Origin: Colletotrichum lupini
Lineage: Eukaryota; Ascomycota; Sordariomycetes; Glomerellales; Glomerellaceae
DNA length: 64,000 bases
NCBI RefSeq assembly: GCF_023278565.1
Contig: NC_064676.1
Span: forward strand, 2,418,001 to 2,482,000
Reading direction: 5' to 3'
In this document: one piece after another, positions 1 to 12,356 of the stretch
Layout: every line of letters begins with the position of its first letter
Numbering within the stretch: position 1 is the first letter of the stretch
Position numbers and translations under genes: made by a program
The notes under the pieces: generated by a model
What the model was told of the DNA's origin: nothing
The model's input: only the letters and a program-made list of their open reading frames with translations
Databases searched by the model: none

Positions 1-3000
1 TGAAACTCGGGCCCCCCATGCCAGGGGCGGGCGGACGGACGTCCAATCGTCTCGCTCCCGCGCCGGCGGGGCCCGTCAGTCTGGAGCACGCGGCACCCAC
101 TCGCCTTAGCGGCGGCGGCTCTCTTTCCCAGTCTTTTCTTCCTCAGTGGCTCTGAAGACCTCTGCTACCGTGGTACATCACCGTGCTCCCCCTGCTTCTG
201 TGGGTGCTCTAGCTCTGATCCATGTATCTTTCTTTCCCAGACTAGGGCAAAAGATAAGGTACCAGATGAACGCTGCTGCAGAGGCAACGGCAGTCAAGGC
301 TCAAGTGAACTTAGGTATTGCGCCGAGTCGCTGACGGACTGACAGAGTAAGAGAGAGTCGCCCGCAGCTGTCTGTCACTCCCTCAGACTAACGCAACCTT
401 TTCCCCCTGACAAGAAAGGAGAGGGCGCTAGAGACCTGACTTCGTCGGCCCCTGCATCGGCTCTGTCGCTCGTGGGTTGGTGGGGTTCGACGTTCCCTCG
501 AGGGGCTTGGGAGGTTGAAACATTTGCAGAACACATTGGCATACCCAGAAGACGGGACTCGCAAGAGGGAGGCAGATGGAGGGGCACGCCGCACGAGAGG
601 GACAGTCTGACAAGACTGTAGACAGGCTGAATTGAAACATCTGCCCAACCGCACTCACACATCATGATACATCACACACACTCTCACTCACCTCACTCAC
701 CTTGGCTACTCACCCACTCACCTCACTCACTTTGCCACGCACTCACGTAGCATTGCGCACAAGCATATTTCCCCCGATTCTATTCAAACCAAACAACTCT
801 CTCTCGTCACACGGACTCAATCCAATCCATGAGACTCAGCCTCGGACTCGACTCAACTTTCATGAGTTTCGTGCAAACCGTAGTCCTACAGATCCTACTC
901 TCATCGCATCAGCCTCACTCAGGAATGTTCGAGCCTCGAGCCGCCTCGAACAACGGGGCACGCGTGGTGGCGCCAAGATCCACATTATGAGACATTTAGA
1001 CCGACTGATTCTTTCTTGTCCTTTTTTATCTTTTAATAGTCTTCAGGTTTTTTTTGCTTCTTCGAGGTGTCAACCATCGTAGTACCTAGATATCCCTCGG
1101 CACCCTTGCCCACGAGACGCCGGGGCTCATATTAGCCGCTGACGAAACCGCCTGCATCGCATCGTCACAGCACATTGGGGAAAGCGCAAAAAGAGAAGAG
1201 TTCATGCTTCTCAAACACACTTACACACATATAGTACGTACACATATACGCACGCATGTGGTACGGTTCTACGAATACTACTCAATCCTTTTTTGCCGAT
1301 ACCCGTTTTCTCCTCATGAACCCCCTCTTCGTCCTTCAAGGGCTTTTGTCTCCTCCTTTTCGGGGGGAACCATCTGCGTGCGATCTTACTGTAGTTGGGA
1401 CGAAACACGCGCTTCGTTGAAGATCGACCCCTTCCCCGTTCCCCATTCACCCCTTGTGCCGTGCGCCCGCGGCAAAGCGGCCATGCAGAGAAGATGGCAC
1501 GGTGGATGGGAAACAGATCTTTTGCCATTGCAAAAAGGTGGATATCCATCCCCATTGACATCCCTCATCTGCTCAACGCGCCACTCTGTCTCACAAGTAA
1601 ACGTCGCATTCTCTCTCACAGCCATGGGATTTGCGACCGCAATGTTGGGATAAGTACGAAGCTACAGACGCAATTTTCATGCAAGCAATGCGATCAGTGT
1701 CGGGATAGGGAAAAATGAATGATTGCTGAGGCCGAAAAAAAAATATCCCAAAGCTCCAGAGTACCAGTACCCCTTCGAGGGCCCTCCCTCCACATTTCCA
1801 GGGGTTCTAGAAGCAGGGGACGCGACGATCGCCCCGAAGAAAACAAGCTGTCGCCATCCCGAACAGCCGGCGCGGGCAGATCAATATATTCGGAACTCGC
1901 AAAGTCCACATCTCCCCGTCCCCAGAAGCCCTGGACGGAGCCCCTGTGTTCGTAAGTGCCGAGCTCTGACTGCTGCCGCCATCTGCTCGAATCAAGACGA
2001 AAAGGACGGCGCGATTGCGGGTAACCCAATAAGTTGGCAAAGGAGTCAGTCAGTCATGGAGACGGATTGATACGTGTCAATCCTCAGAGTCACCATCTGC
2101 TCTTTGGTTTCTTTTTGATCGTTGCTTCATGCTCTTGGTTCTTCCAGTGGGCTATCTCAAAGCACGTACCGAAGCAGCAATTCTTCCGCAGAAAAAACAA
2201 TGCAACAAAAAAAAATTGATACTCAGACTGCCGCCACTTAAGGTAAGGTACCTGATAAGAGGCGAAAGGGAACCTTCCATCCTTTGTAGACTGATCACGT
2301 CCCGGCGGCAAAGAGTCGCTCCCGGAGTGGAACCGGGGCACCCGCATCACCGCCGCGCCACCCGTTAGCCGCCCCCCGACACGCCTCGACAAAGTCTCAG
2401 TGCCGAAGGAAACGTCGCTGGCGAGCCACTTTGCGGCTGCCACAATGCTTATTATCTCTTGAGTCCAAATCGACATGTACCTGTTCCCACATCTTGAAAG
2501 TCCCGGTGTTGTTCACAACGCATGTTGGAAATGGCGCAAGCGCTCCGCTTCATAACTTGCCGTGGAATCAAGTTGTCGTGTTCTTGTTTGCCATCTTGCT
2601 AATACGGTGGTCAGAGTCCGGTGGCAACGATCCATGCTCGCGATGGCCCAGCAAAAGTGTGTTCCTTTCACAGCTTGACTTCCTCCCCGAATTTCAATCG
2701 TTCTCTCACTCGATTTTGAATCGAGCTTCTTCCTTAGACACACACTAGGATTTGGCAAAAGAAGATTGCGAACAAAGTACTCGTTGCCAGCCAGTACTTT
2801 GAGAGAGGCGGAATATCTGCTCCCTCTTAACTAATCCTGGCCGTTAATCCCCATCCTCGTGCAAGGAACAGCCTGCCATCGCCACCTAGCCCATCCCCGG
2901 TACCTCTCCTCAGGGGCGGCATTGATAAGCTTGTTTGTTTTCAATGCTCCCCCTCGATAAGGCTACCATTGTGTCCGGCACCAATGTCAGACCATATCGG

Positions 3001-3673
3001 TAATAAATCTCCAAGCCCAAGGAAGCATTCATCACAACAGTCGATCGTCATGCAAGAAAGTCACCATCGGCTATGTAATAGGTAGAAGAGACACGTACAA
3101 GTCGTAAGGTAGACAAGGCATAGATTCATCACGCCACCCATATGCAAGCTACCTGTCATGGAGCTTCCTAAGGAGCTGGCGGAGGCTCTTCATGCCAGAA
3201 ATTCTTTCAGGCGGCCCTGCTCCTCATATACTTCCACGCATATTCTGCAAGTACCATGGCGTACAACGTCTAATGTAGCACGAACAAAAGATTCAGGGGC
3301 CGGAAAACAAGAACAGCACCCCGAATTTTTATACATCTCAACATGAGAGAAAAGTCTCCTCCGAATATTCCTAACCGCCTTCAACAATGAACGCCCTTCG
3401 TTTTCGAAATGTTATCCCTTGGTCCGCGAAACCGCTGCTGTGAACGGGTTCTGCTTCTTGTTTTTTTTTCATACCGCTCATGAGGGGTGTAGACGTCAGG
3501 TTCCCCAAGCTCCCGGGCTTCGCATGCGTATATGTGTAGTATGCAAGATAGGTAATTCCCATTGATAAACAGGACGTTGGAAGTGAAACACGGTTGACCA
3601 GCCGTTATTAGATGGCCCAACGGTGATGCGCAAAGACGTATCAGGGCCGTGTCTTGGTGGATCGTCAGCCGTC
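1..3673. other. Gene-poor left end, no supported gene
   Basis: I see no convincing gene here. Open frames are short, overlap on both strands and have no recognisable domains. The stretch contains a CTCAC-type microsatellite near 676-735, several polypyrimidine tracts, and an imperfect hairpin at 2304-2373 that was considered and rejected as a tRNA. Part of it may be untranslated sequence or promoter of a gene lying left of the window, and the right part (about 3.2-3.67 kb) should hold the 3' end of the mannosyltransferase transcript that comes in from the right. Confidence 0.5.
676..735. repeat. CTCAC microsatellite-like tract
   Basis: Repeated CTCAC units (for example CTCACTCACCTCACTCACC) occur several times in about 60 bases, interspersed with CACAC. 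This is simple sequence with no coding meaning that I can see. Confidence 0.6.
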
Positions 3674-5150
3674 TCAGAGCTTGACCTTTTGGCCGGTGAT
3701 CTTCTCCCAGATGACAGCAATGAGATCCTCCTTGAAACGTTCCCACGGATTGCGGTTCAGATAATAGCTGAGCTCGCGGTAGTTGTACATCTCACCCCAG
3801 CAATCGCGACCCCATTCGCAGCCGGCCATGTTGACGAGGAAGTCTCGGTCCTTCTGGTCGTAGTGGATACGAGTGTCGTTCCCGTTCTCGGAGCAAGCGC
3901 CTGGCGGAAAAGCGTTGATCATGCGCTGAGGGAGGAAGGCCGTGTGTTTGCGGATCCAGGGCTGCGTTTTGTAGAGCTGCTCCAGAGCGTCCTGCTCCTT
4001 GTGTTCCCATTCCATGTGCTTCTGCTCGTAGGCGACGGGATCCCACCAGACATCCAGCATGCGATCAGCCCAATTGCCTCTCTTTACGAAGAAGGAGCCG
4101 AGGTTGAAACCAGAGCAGTCCTGGGAGAGGATCAGGTTGACCGATTCAGCCTTTCCATCGCCAATCGGGCTTCGGGACTCCTCGTCCAGGTAAGGATCGG
4201 TGAAAGGGTGGCTAATGTTCAGAGGGTTGTACTCGTTGATGTCGCGGTAGACGTGTTTGCTTATGTCGTTGAAGATATGGTTCTGTAAGGGATAAGATAG
4301 TTCCATGACGTAGGTATTCAAGTCGAGCCACCAAACCCTGAACCCATTATTAGTTCAATCACGCTGAGAATTGAGCGCTGCGACATACCATTCAGCCTTT
4401 GGATACTTGCGGAAGGCGGAGCGCACAAAGTCGACCTTCTCCCAGCTCTCGCGCCATTCGTGTGCATATCGCTTCTTGGTGCTCATGTCTACGATCTCAA
4501 GATCATATCCCCATCGGTTGGCGTACTTCTTCTTGTTCCGTACACTGTCTCGCTCAATAGCCCATTCACGGGCCCCCTTCCACTCCATGACACCTCCTCC
4601 GATATTGGCGGCCAAGATAATGACATACTTTTGGCCTCCACCAAAGTGTCTTCGCCAGTGGTAGACGAGAGCTGCGAGATGGTTAGCGAGGAAAGGAGAC
4701 TCGAGTCAAGAGGAGGAACGTACGAGTGTTGTAGAAGATGGTCATCGCGAGTGTGAAGAGGAGCAGGATCAGCAGGCGCAGCTTCATCTTCCTGCCCATG
4801 CGCGCGAAAATGTTCCGTATCCTTCCCACGAGGGGAACCTTCTGTGCCGCCCATGATCCTCGCCCCAGTTTGTCCTTCTCCTTCTCGACATATGGACTCT
4901 GGTTGTTGAACCGCGGTAGGCTGCTTGATATCCGGCGCATGTGTCGTGTGAAGAAGCCTTGGTTCTGGGTAGAAAAGGACGGGTATCCGTTCATACCAAC
5001 GGTCCTCATCTTGCTCTCCCAAGGGGTGGAAGCGCCGTTGGATGCTGAGAAGCCTCTACTCGGACTCGATCGACCGCTGGTGTTGATGGTCAGGCCAGGG
5101 CTGGCCCAACCGCCTCCAGGTATAGGCGAGGGACTGCGCGAGAGCGACAT
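3674..5150 (-). CDS. MNN10: Golgi alpha-1,6-mannosyltransferase (GT34, Mnn10 type)
   Basis: Exons on the minus strand are 5150-4724, 4671-4389 and 4337-3674 (introns of 52 and 51 bases, GT-AG), giving 457 residues. The protein is a type II Golgi enzyme. A Ser/Pro/Gly-rich cytoplasmic tail is followed by one membrane span at about residues 124-140 and a lumenal GT34 domain. The metal-binding region reads WWLDLNTYVM at about 239-248, so the usual DxD is D-L-N, with the second intron falling immediately before it. Downstream blocks such as SQDCSGFNLGSFF and the GCEWGRDCWGE region are typical of the GMA12/MNN10 family. In yeast Mnn10 belongs to the M-Pol II complex that elongates the alpha-1,6 mannan backbone of N-glycans. 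Mnn11 is the closest alternative. The start is chosen because MSLSRSPSP opens the conserved tail and no upstream in-frame exon is needed. Confidence 0.9.
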
Positions 5151-8100
5151 TGCGGTGTTGGGGGTGCCTGCAGCGATAAAAGAACACGAGCTGTCAGCAA
5201 GCGGGTCCCGTCATTCGATTGTCCAACCCGTATTCACATCGGTGGCATGTCGGTATACGGGGGGTTGGAAGACGTAGACATATGCGAATAGGTGTACCAC
5301 GGGCCGGACTAGGAGTTGAGGAAAAGGACGGGAGGATGATGCAGGACAAGACGTACCTGGAATTGGCGCAAGACCAGGCTGCTGGCCGTGGACTCCCAGG
5401 AATTGGGGAGAGCCACGGTCGCCTGGGCCGTCAACGTTGACTGCAAGACCGCCAGATGCAGAGGAGCGGCGTCGATGATGTGAACGTGCTGGCCTGCGAT
5501 CGCTGAAGGACGAAGAGGCGGCGAATTGCTGTGATTGATCCAGGATGAAAGATTATCGAGGGTTGTGACCAGATGGCACTTTACGAGCCGTCTGGTTACA
5601 ACGCGATAGCCAAGAAGAAGTATTCGCTAAAGGTGTTGGGGAAGGGGGTCGATGTATCCGAAAAAGGGGGTCCCCTCTCTCTCTTCGGAATAGGCAGAAT
5701 GGCTTCTGGTGGTTCGTGGAATTCAGGGTGAGGCTGTACAGGTAACCCAGCCAGGGGAAGGTGTTTTGCTGCGTGGGCAGGGCAGGTCGATACAGGACCT
5801 GGTTGGTAAGGTAGAAGCTCGGAGGATTATGGACGGCAGACAGCCAGAGCCTAGGTGTTAGGAATTGGTGGCTCGGTTCGGTGGTGCTTCTCCCGTAGTA
5901 GTGTCGATGCGACGGGGACAGGTGTACGGAGTAGACAGACAGATAGAAAAGTGTTAGGGAGGAGGGCGAAGTGGAGGAGAGTCGTCTTCCGGCTGGGTCA
6001 CTTTTTTTTCTTTTTTCGCGAGGGTGTTCCTTCGCGGCGCTGGTGGCTGCAGCAGGAAAGAGAGACCGGGAATTGACCGCCTGCTGCCACTGGCGTGGGG
6101 TGGAAAGGGAGGGGAAGAGCACGCGGAGACAGGATTACCACAGTACGTGAAGGTACCTAGTTGGGGGGCAGGGATGATTGCTGACGGATGACAACTGGAC
6201 CAAATGAAGCAGAAGCTGTGGAGGCCGACAATGGAATTCCGAATCTCACAGGCAAATATGAGTAAGATATTGGCAGAGGGGAATGTTTGATTCGTAAGAT
6301 TCAAGAAAGGGCCGTTTCCCTTTTGTGCGACTATTTGTTGATTTCCCTCCTTTGATCGTCTCGTATCTGCAAAGGGAATGGGCTGGGCTCAAGCTGGGCA
6401 ATAATACCTGAAGGGAGGCCGTCCATCCCGGTTGGCCACCGTCCAGTCCATCCCGCCGTCAGTCTCTCTTCTAAAAAAGGGCACTTAATTTTGTATTGCT
6501 AACCCCTTCTCGCCCGTAGTCCAGTATAGATGCAGAAATCTGGTGCGTCTAATCTTTTTTCAGATGGAACGTCTTTGCTGGGTGCCAGGATGCCAAGGTT
6601 TCAGGGCTTCTAGCGGTCCGCTGACATTAAATCATGGGCCCTGCATTGACTCGGGTAGCTTGCACACGGCGACAACGTTCATGCCGCAGCAGTGAGACAG
6701 GTCAAGTGTACTTTGAGACTGGTTGTTTAAAGTAATAGGCTCGAAGCCTCCTCAAACTCTCTCCTCTCAATAACCCCGGATTAGCAGCAATTGACATATC
6801 AATCGTCTGAATATCGTGATGAGAACGATGTCATAATCATGGATGTTATCTGCCCAAAAAAAAAGAAAGAAGAAAAGAAAAGAAAAGTTTATGAATAAAT
6901 CATCCTGAATTGAGTTCACCTGATACATGTACAGATTGAGCCAAGGGAGGAAAAGAATACAATCTAGGGCATTCACGAACCTGTCGCAATCGTCAGGGAT
7001 ACCGAATAGCTTGCTGAGGTAAGGAGGTGACAAAAAACGCTCTCTAGCCAAGACATGAACTTTAACGCATTTCAATGCGGCCCTTGAATACCTTACACAG
7101 ACTAATCTCGCATGTGCTGAAATGAGATGCTAGTGGATGTCGAGTGACGCTGCTCAGCATGGCATCAAGTGGTGTACCTACCTGTCATTCAGCCCTTGAG
7201 GCGCGTCTTGCTAATTGGCAAGAATTGCACGATGTTACATCTAATGGTTTCCGCCCCGGAACCAGACTTTCGAGCGACAAGCTGCGGTATAACAATTCTA
7301 GACCACATGATGCTTGCCATGTTTGATCCTCCCGATTGGAGATTGCGTTCAAGATCGAGTGGAGCTGTCTCTCGTCTTCCGCCTCAAGTCCAGACCAGTT
7401 TTTAAATTAACAGCGGTGTTTCGGTGACGCCAGCATTACAGCAAAGATGCCAACTCCACAGCCAGCGTCTTGTACGAATACTCCTGCCGAAACAACCGCG
7501 CCAAAGTTCATTCATATACTGGCGTTGCACGCCGATGACGAAAACTGTATGAATCATACATGATCCCAAGATGTTAATGCTCCTCTTTCGCCCTGCTCTT
7601 TGGAACGGCAAGGTTTTCGATTCAGAAAGCCCGAGCCCTCCCTCGTCCATTGCGAGGCAGCTAGCCGCACAGCCACTCACCCAATCAATGCTCATCGTCC
7701 ACCTGCTCAGGACCTGAGACCGGATTTGTATGGCCCTGTAATTCCATCCCACAGCCATGACAAAAACCAAATCCCACAGCTATGGTAAATGAGGGGTGAC
7801 GGCTGGCGTGCAGACACGTAACTTGTAAGATAGGATGACGGGCTGGAAGGAAAACCTGTACCTCTGCCCACCAATGGCATACGTCGTGGCATCGGGAAGA
7901 CGTTCCAGCCGGCGAGGCGTGATACCCGAGTTCTTGACTCGATCGCTTCCGATGCCGATGCTTTACTGCATTCCGACGCGTTGCTGGCTCGTGGAGGACT
8001 CGACAATACCTTGAGTGCTTTGGCAGGTGTGGCATATTTTGCTATGACGTCCTGTATGAGCATTCCAATTTGACAAGATCGGAATGTAGCGCGTATAGTG

Positions 8101-9269
8101 CGAGACTCACATTCGACACACAACGAAAAACGGGCTAGCTGGAACGTTTCGACATGGCTAGCCAGCCAGTCACTGACTTGTTCTCAACTTTGAGATATCA
8201 GCTAGAAAGTGAGCAATTCAGCTTTGGAGTTGACAAAACCCGGCCCGGGCAGCGGCATACAATTGTCTCGGGTCTCCACTTCTTCGGCAAGGTTAGGTGC
8301 GGAAGATGATCCTTTAACGGCGGCAGGCGTACGGACTCGGTGAAAGGTGAATCTAACTACACAGGTTGTAACTGGCGGGAAATCTATTAATAAGACCAGA
8401 GTGGCGTAGGTATGAGTCTTCAGCCACACCTTGTTCAAGCCACCCACACCTACCACAACTTCCCCAAACTCACTCACTCAAACCACACACAGTCATTTGG
8501 CTCATCGTGGTTCACTGAATGATATGATTCGGCTACGCGAGATGAGCCAACACTCTGTTCATGGATGTCCTGCATGCCGCTACATCCCGCAGAGCCGTCC
8601 TGCCCTCCATGTAACCGCGGCCAAATGAATGGCCAGCGTTGCGGTTGCCTGTGCAGGCCCGAGAGCTGGCCAGCGGCACCACGGCCAATCAGAAGCTCGA
8701 GATGTCCAACTGGGCGCCTACCTCATACTGCGAACTGCATCGTCCAGCCAAACATCGCGAGGCCTGGCCGTGACCCATGAACTCAAAGCCGCCGCGTGGT
8801 GATTCGGCCCTAGTCATATAATGAAGCTACCTGCTCCTGCCGCGCCATTGCCCTCCTGCTTGTTTCGTGTTTTCAGACGTAGTTGAACGAATCTCGGTGG
8901 GTGGCTATCCGGTTTCCCTTTTGTTGTTCATTGTGCGCCTATCCACGACTCACAGCCGAGTATTCCATGTGGGAGAGTTCGTTGTCAATCATTGTAGCAC
9001 TTTCTTTGGACCTGCCGCTCTTTCCCTCTTTGCTTCCTTCCCGAAAATATCCACCAGCATCTCTTTCAAAGTCACGCCTTTGTTCCAGCTTGACACCACC
9101 TCGACCAGAGAAGCCTTTCAGTGATTCGTTCATTCTTTCTCATTCAGAATTTTCTTGAGAGGCTCGAAATCTTTGCATCCTCATCGAATCAGTTTATCAC
9201 TTCGGAGTCGATCTACACGCATTGTCCCTCCAAAGTTGTGTTCTGAAGTCTCGGACTTCCTACATCAAC
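5151..9269. other. Long divergent intergenic region (4.1 kb)
   Basis: This separates the divergent mannosyltransferase and membrane-protein genes. The left 1 kb is rich in polypurine/polypyrimidine runs (for example near 5990-6030) and probably holds the mannosyltransferase leader and promoter. The right 400 bases before 9270 are pyrimidine-rich and look like the leader of the next gene. Open frames between 7.1 and 8.2 kb lack recognisable domains and plausible splice structure, so I do not call them. Confidence 0.4.
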
Positions 9270-12200
9270 ATGTCCTCCAACGGGCCCACCGTGCCTCAAC
9301 GGCAGCCATACGATCACCGGCATGATATCGAGAGGGAAGACTGGGAGGAGTGGGAAGATGAAGATGTGGTCACCCCAATCATGGACGATGACCAAGAGCT
9401 CATCATGGACAAGACGGCCGCTCCCAGTCCCCTGAGACCAAACAAACCGGTTTCGACGAGATATTCACAGCCACGGTATTCAGTCCAGAAGCTGAGGCGT
9501 CTCAAGTCCCGCCAGCGGCAAAAGGCGCAGAACGCCAAAGCAGGGATCAAGGTGGTTACAGACATGGCAACGTTGCGACAGCAGCAACAGGCTCAACCAA
9601 CCCGGCTTCCTGATCTCCAGCAGCCCAAGTTTGTCGATGCAGCAGCACTGAGGGCCCTTGAGGGGTCACCTAACTCCGCGTCAGTCGGCAATTGGAACTG
9701 GCTGAAGATGAAGAAGTCGGACCCAAACGCAAAGTCTCCTCAAAGCGCTGGCCGCAGCCCCCTGGAGCAGGACCTATCCCCAAACGACCGCCCGATTGTC
9801 ATTGGCATCGCATTGCCGTCAGAGATGGCCGACAGAGAAATCAGCCCCCAAACAGCCATCATTGAGACACCGCATGATCTGCCGCCGAAATATACCAACA
9901 AGCCTACCACGACGGGTAAAGCAGACACTGTCACTCCATTGACTCCCTCACAACAGAGATCTGTGTGGAGCCCAGACACACCAGATACCACCTCCCCTTT
10001 CCAGTCACCGCACCGCACTTCCAGCATTTATTCTCAAGCAACTGGTCTTGGTGTTGGTATTGGTGTTGCCCACGACGCTCCTCCTGTTCCTGCAGTGCCT
10101 TCTACCTACAAGCAACAGGAAAGAGTAGTCAGCGTGGTCCTCAAGAATAGGGATGATGAGGACGATGATGGAGGCAGCCCATGCACCTTGTTTGAGGAGG
10201 ATGGGACGGCCTCGAACCGACCAAAGCCAACAAAGGCCAAGGAGGCATCAAAGAGCCCAGACAGCGCGGCAACGCAGACTCGTGGTTGGTGGGATCATAT
10301 CACGACACCCTTTCTAGAGAGGAAGAGCCCTATTGTCCCACCCCAGAAGAGTGAATCACAGCCAGTCAAATCATCAGCGCATGAGGACTGGTGGAGTGAA
10401 AAGGGCGCCGGGGTCTTGGTCTCGGAAACAAAAGCCTTGCAGCCTACGGTATTCAAGCCACAAGAAGTTCAACAAGTTATTGTTCAGCGACCAGGCCTTC
10501 CAGCATCTCCAAGGCCATCACCACGCAATATAGAGGCGCCGATAGTCAGAGTTCCTACTCCGAGAAGGACCCCATCACCACTCATGGACAGACGGGATCC
10601 TTCACCCGCGTCGTCTTCTCGATCAGCTACTCCACGACTTCAGCCCCGGTCAGAGAAAACTCAGCTTGCCGAACCCAGCCCAGCTCCTTCAGAGCAGCCG
10701 CCCCCATACTCTCCTCCTCCTCAGCAGAAGGCCGTGCGGTACCGAGCTGTCTTCCCTGCGGGCCACCCTTTGCAGGCACTTTATCCCCCGTCTCCGGGAC
10801 CAATCTCGCCAGCCATCAACGGAACAATGAGTTCCCAAGGCGGCATCAACATGACCGACATACCCTTGACACCAGCGCCAAGAGGCAACAGCCCTGCTCC
10901 TGGGCAGCAAGGCCGCCTTCCAGAACGATTCGCTGGCACGTTTGTGCCGCCGGAACACTTCCTTGCAGCAGAAGGGAACGGTCATCGCGTTGAACGACAG
11001 CGTCGTCGCCACGAAAAGGAAGAAATTGCAGCTCGCAAAGCTGGAGGCTTCTGGCAAGGCCGTGGGTGCATTCCGGCGAATGGATGCTATGGTCGCAGCG
11101 GTCGTGAAGGTCGAAAGAGAAGACGCGTTTGCCTTGGCATATGCGGAGCTAGTCTTTTCCTCAGCATTCTCATCATCGTTCTTTGCGTTACCCTCATCCC
11201 GCGAAACCACGCCTCTGCACCAGTTGACAGCATCTTTCTCAACCTCACAAACTTCCCTCCGATGCCAACCGGGGTTCTCTCAGTTGTTGGCCCGGACAAC
11301 ACCGCCGCAGTCACCGGCTGCAGTAGCCCTTCGACTGTTTGGAGCTGCGCACTTCCCAAGGAAGAACAGGAATCTGTGGCTCCCAACCGTCCCAACCAGC
11401 CGACTTTCACCATGCAGATCCAGTGGGATAACAACACGCGCAATCTCTGGAATGTGCCAAATGGTGAACCCCCTCGGCCCGGATCTACCTCTGGGAAGCG
11501 CTATTTGAACCTCGGCGGCATCATAGCTAGGGCAGGGGCACTCATCAAAAGACAGAACCCAGTTTTCACACCCAACCCAGCCCCTCCTTCCTTTGAGGAA
11601 ATGTACTTCCTCGGAAACACAACCGACGGCATTGTCTCCAGCGAGAAAGCTGGCGAACCGACTCCGTTCTATCTCAGTATCCTCAAGTCCGCCAGTGAAA
11701 CCGTCGGCCCCAACGCTCTGGGCAAGCGTCAGAGTTCGGGGAACTCTACTGATGACTTTGGCATCAGACTACCGGCTCCAGATCTCGAGGCAGATGGCAC
11801 TGGAGCCCCCGCACAGCTCTTCCCTCATGCTGTCCAGCAGCCCGTACGGCTTTATGATCGCGGCCTCCCGACTGAGCACTACGGTTTCTACACCTACTTC
11901 AAGCGCACCATCTACCTCAAGTCCGTCACTACCCTCAACGGGACTGAGGGCGAGAGCAATGTGCCGCTCGACAAAGACGGCGGATCCCGCAGAAGCGAGG
12001 CCAAGTTCCTTGTGACGTGGTCTCAGACGCGTTTCCTCGTCCAGGTCTGGACCCGCTCGGCGAACACCACGCAGCTCCTCACCACCCCCGGCACCATGCC
12101 TTACCCCGTCACGATCAAGACGGACACCCACGGCGGAGAGTCGGGCGAGAAGTTCGTGTGGCACTGGCCCGTGAATGATCGCCAGGGCATCGATACGAGT

Positions 12201-12356
12201 ACACCGAAGCTTCTCCCTAATGATATCGGCTTTGGTGGAACGACTGTGAACCCTCGAAAGGATAAGAATGCTTCTTTCGGCGGTTTCGATGGTGGTACCG
12301 GCGGCTGCCGCTGCGAGTGGGTCAATTTTATTGCCAGGAGGGATAGTGGTAACTAA
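9270..12356 (+). CDS. Single-span membrane protein, unknown function
   Basis: One uninterrupted frame of 1028 residues. The ATG at 9270 (context CATCAACATG) is taken as the start because the frame upstream of it contains no ATG. Residues 1 to about 610 are Pro/Ser/Gln-rich and low in complexity, beginning with an acidic stretch (EREDWEEWEDEDVV). They end in a basic cluster (RKRRRV) right before one hydrophobic span at about 621-643 (CLGICGASLFLSILIIVLCV). The remaining 385 or so residues carry several N-x-S/T sites (NLT, NNT, NTT, NST, NGT, NAS) and a C-terminal GGCRCEW motif. The basic-inside rule predicts a cytoplasmic N-terminus and an exoplasmic or lumenal C-terminus. I do not recognise the family and assign no function. 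The gene lies 642 bases upstream of QRI7 on the same strand. Confidence 0.8.
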   Translation: MSSNGPTVPQRQPYDHRHDIEREDWEEWEDEDVVTPIMDDDQELIMDKTAAPSPLRPNKPVSTRYSQPRYSVQKLRRLKSRQRQKAQNAKAGIKVVTDMATLRQQQQAQPTRLPDLQQPKFVDAAALRALEGSPNSASVGNWNWLKMKKSDPNAKSPQSAGRSPLEQDLSPNDRPIVIGIALPSEMADREISPQTAIIETPHDLPPKYTNKPTTTGKADTVTPLTPSQQRSVWSPDTPDTTSPFQSPHRTSSIYSQATGLGVGIGVAHDAPPVPAVPSTYKQQERVVSVVLKNRDDEDDDGGSPCTLFEEDGTASNRPKPTKAKEASKSPDSAATQTRGWWDHITTPFLERKSPIVPPQKSESQPVKSSAHEDWWSEKGAGVLVSETKALQPTVFKPQEVQQVIVQRPGLPASPRPSPRNIEAPIVRVPTPRRTPSPLMDRRDPSPASSSRSATPRLQPRSEKTQLAEPSPAPSEQPPPYSPPPQQKAVRYRAVFPAGHPLQALYPPSPGPISPAINGTMSSQGGINMTDIPLTPAPRGNSPAPGQQGRLPERFAGTFVPPEHFLAAEGNGHRVERQRRRHEKEEIAARKAGGFWQGRGCIPANGCYGRSGREGRKRRRVCLGICGASLFLSILIIVLCVTLIPRNHASAPVDSIFLNLTNFPPMPTGVLSVVGPDNTAAVTGCSSPSTVWSCALPKEEQESVAPNRPNQPTFTMQIQWDNNTRNLWNVPNGEPPRPGSTSGKRYLNLGGIIARAGALIKRQNPVFTPNPAPPSFEEMYFLGNTTDGIVSSEKAGEPTPFYLSILKSASETVGPNALGKRQSSGNSTDDFGIRLPAPDLEADGTGAPAQLFPHAVQQPVRLYDRGLPTEHYGFYTYFKRTIYLKSVTTLNGTEGESNVPLDKDGGSRRSEAKFLVTWSQTRFLVQVWTRSANTTQLLTTPGTMPYPVTIKTDTHGGESGEKFVWHWPVNDRQGIDTSTPKLLPNDIGFGGTTVNPRKDKNASFGGFDGGTGGCRCEWVNFIARRDSGN

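Noticed and set aside
2304..2373. Hairpin with an 8 of 9 base outer stem (GGCGGC...GCCGCC) and an inner 5-base stem with 7-base loop, resembling a tRNA on the minus strand
   Set aside because: The T-arm-like stem is not followed directly by the acceptor strand, position 57 is not a purine, the A box is poor and no anticodon stem of 5 pairs can be drawn.
3623..4288. 221-codon open frame on the plus strand
   Set aside because: Antisense to exon 3 of the mannosyltransferase; no domain of its own.
7402..8123. Overlapping minus-strand frames of 116-138 codons
   Set aside because: No recognisable domain, no splice support and equal open frames on the other strand.
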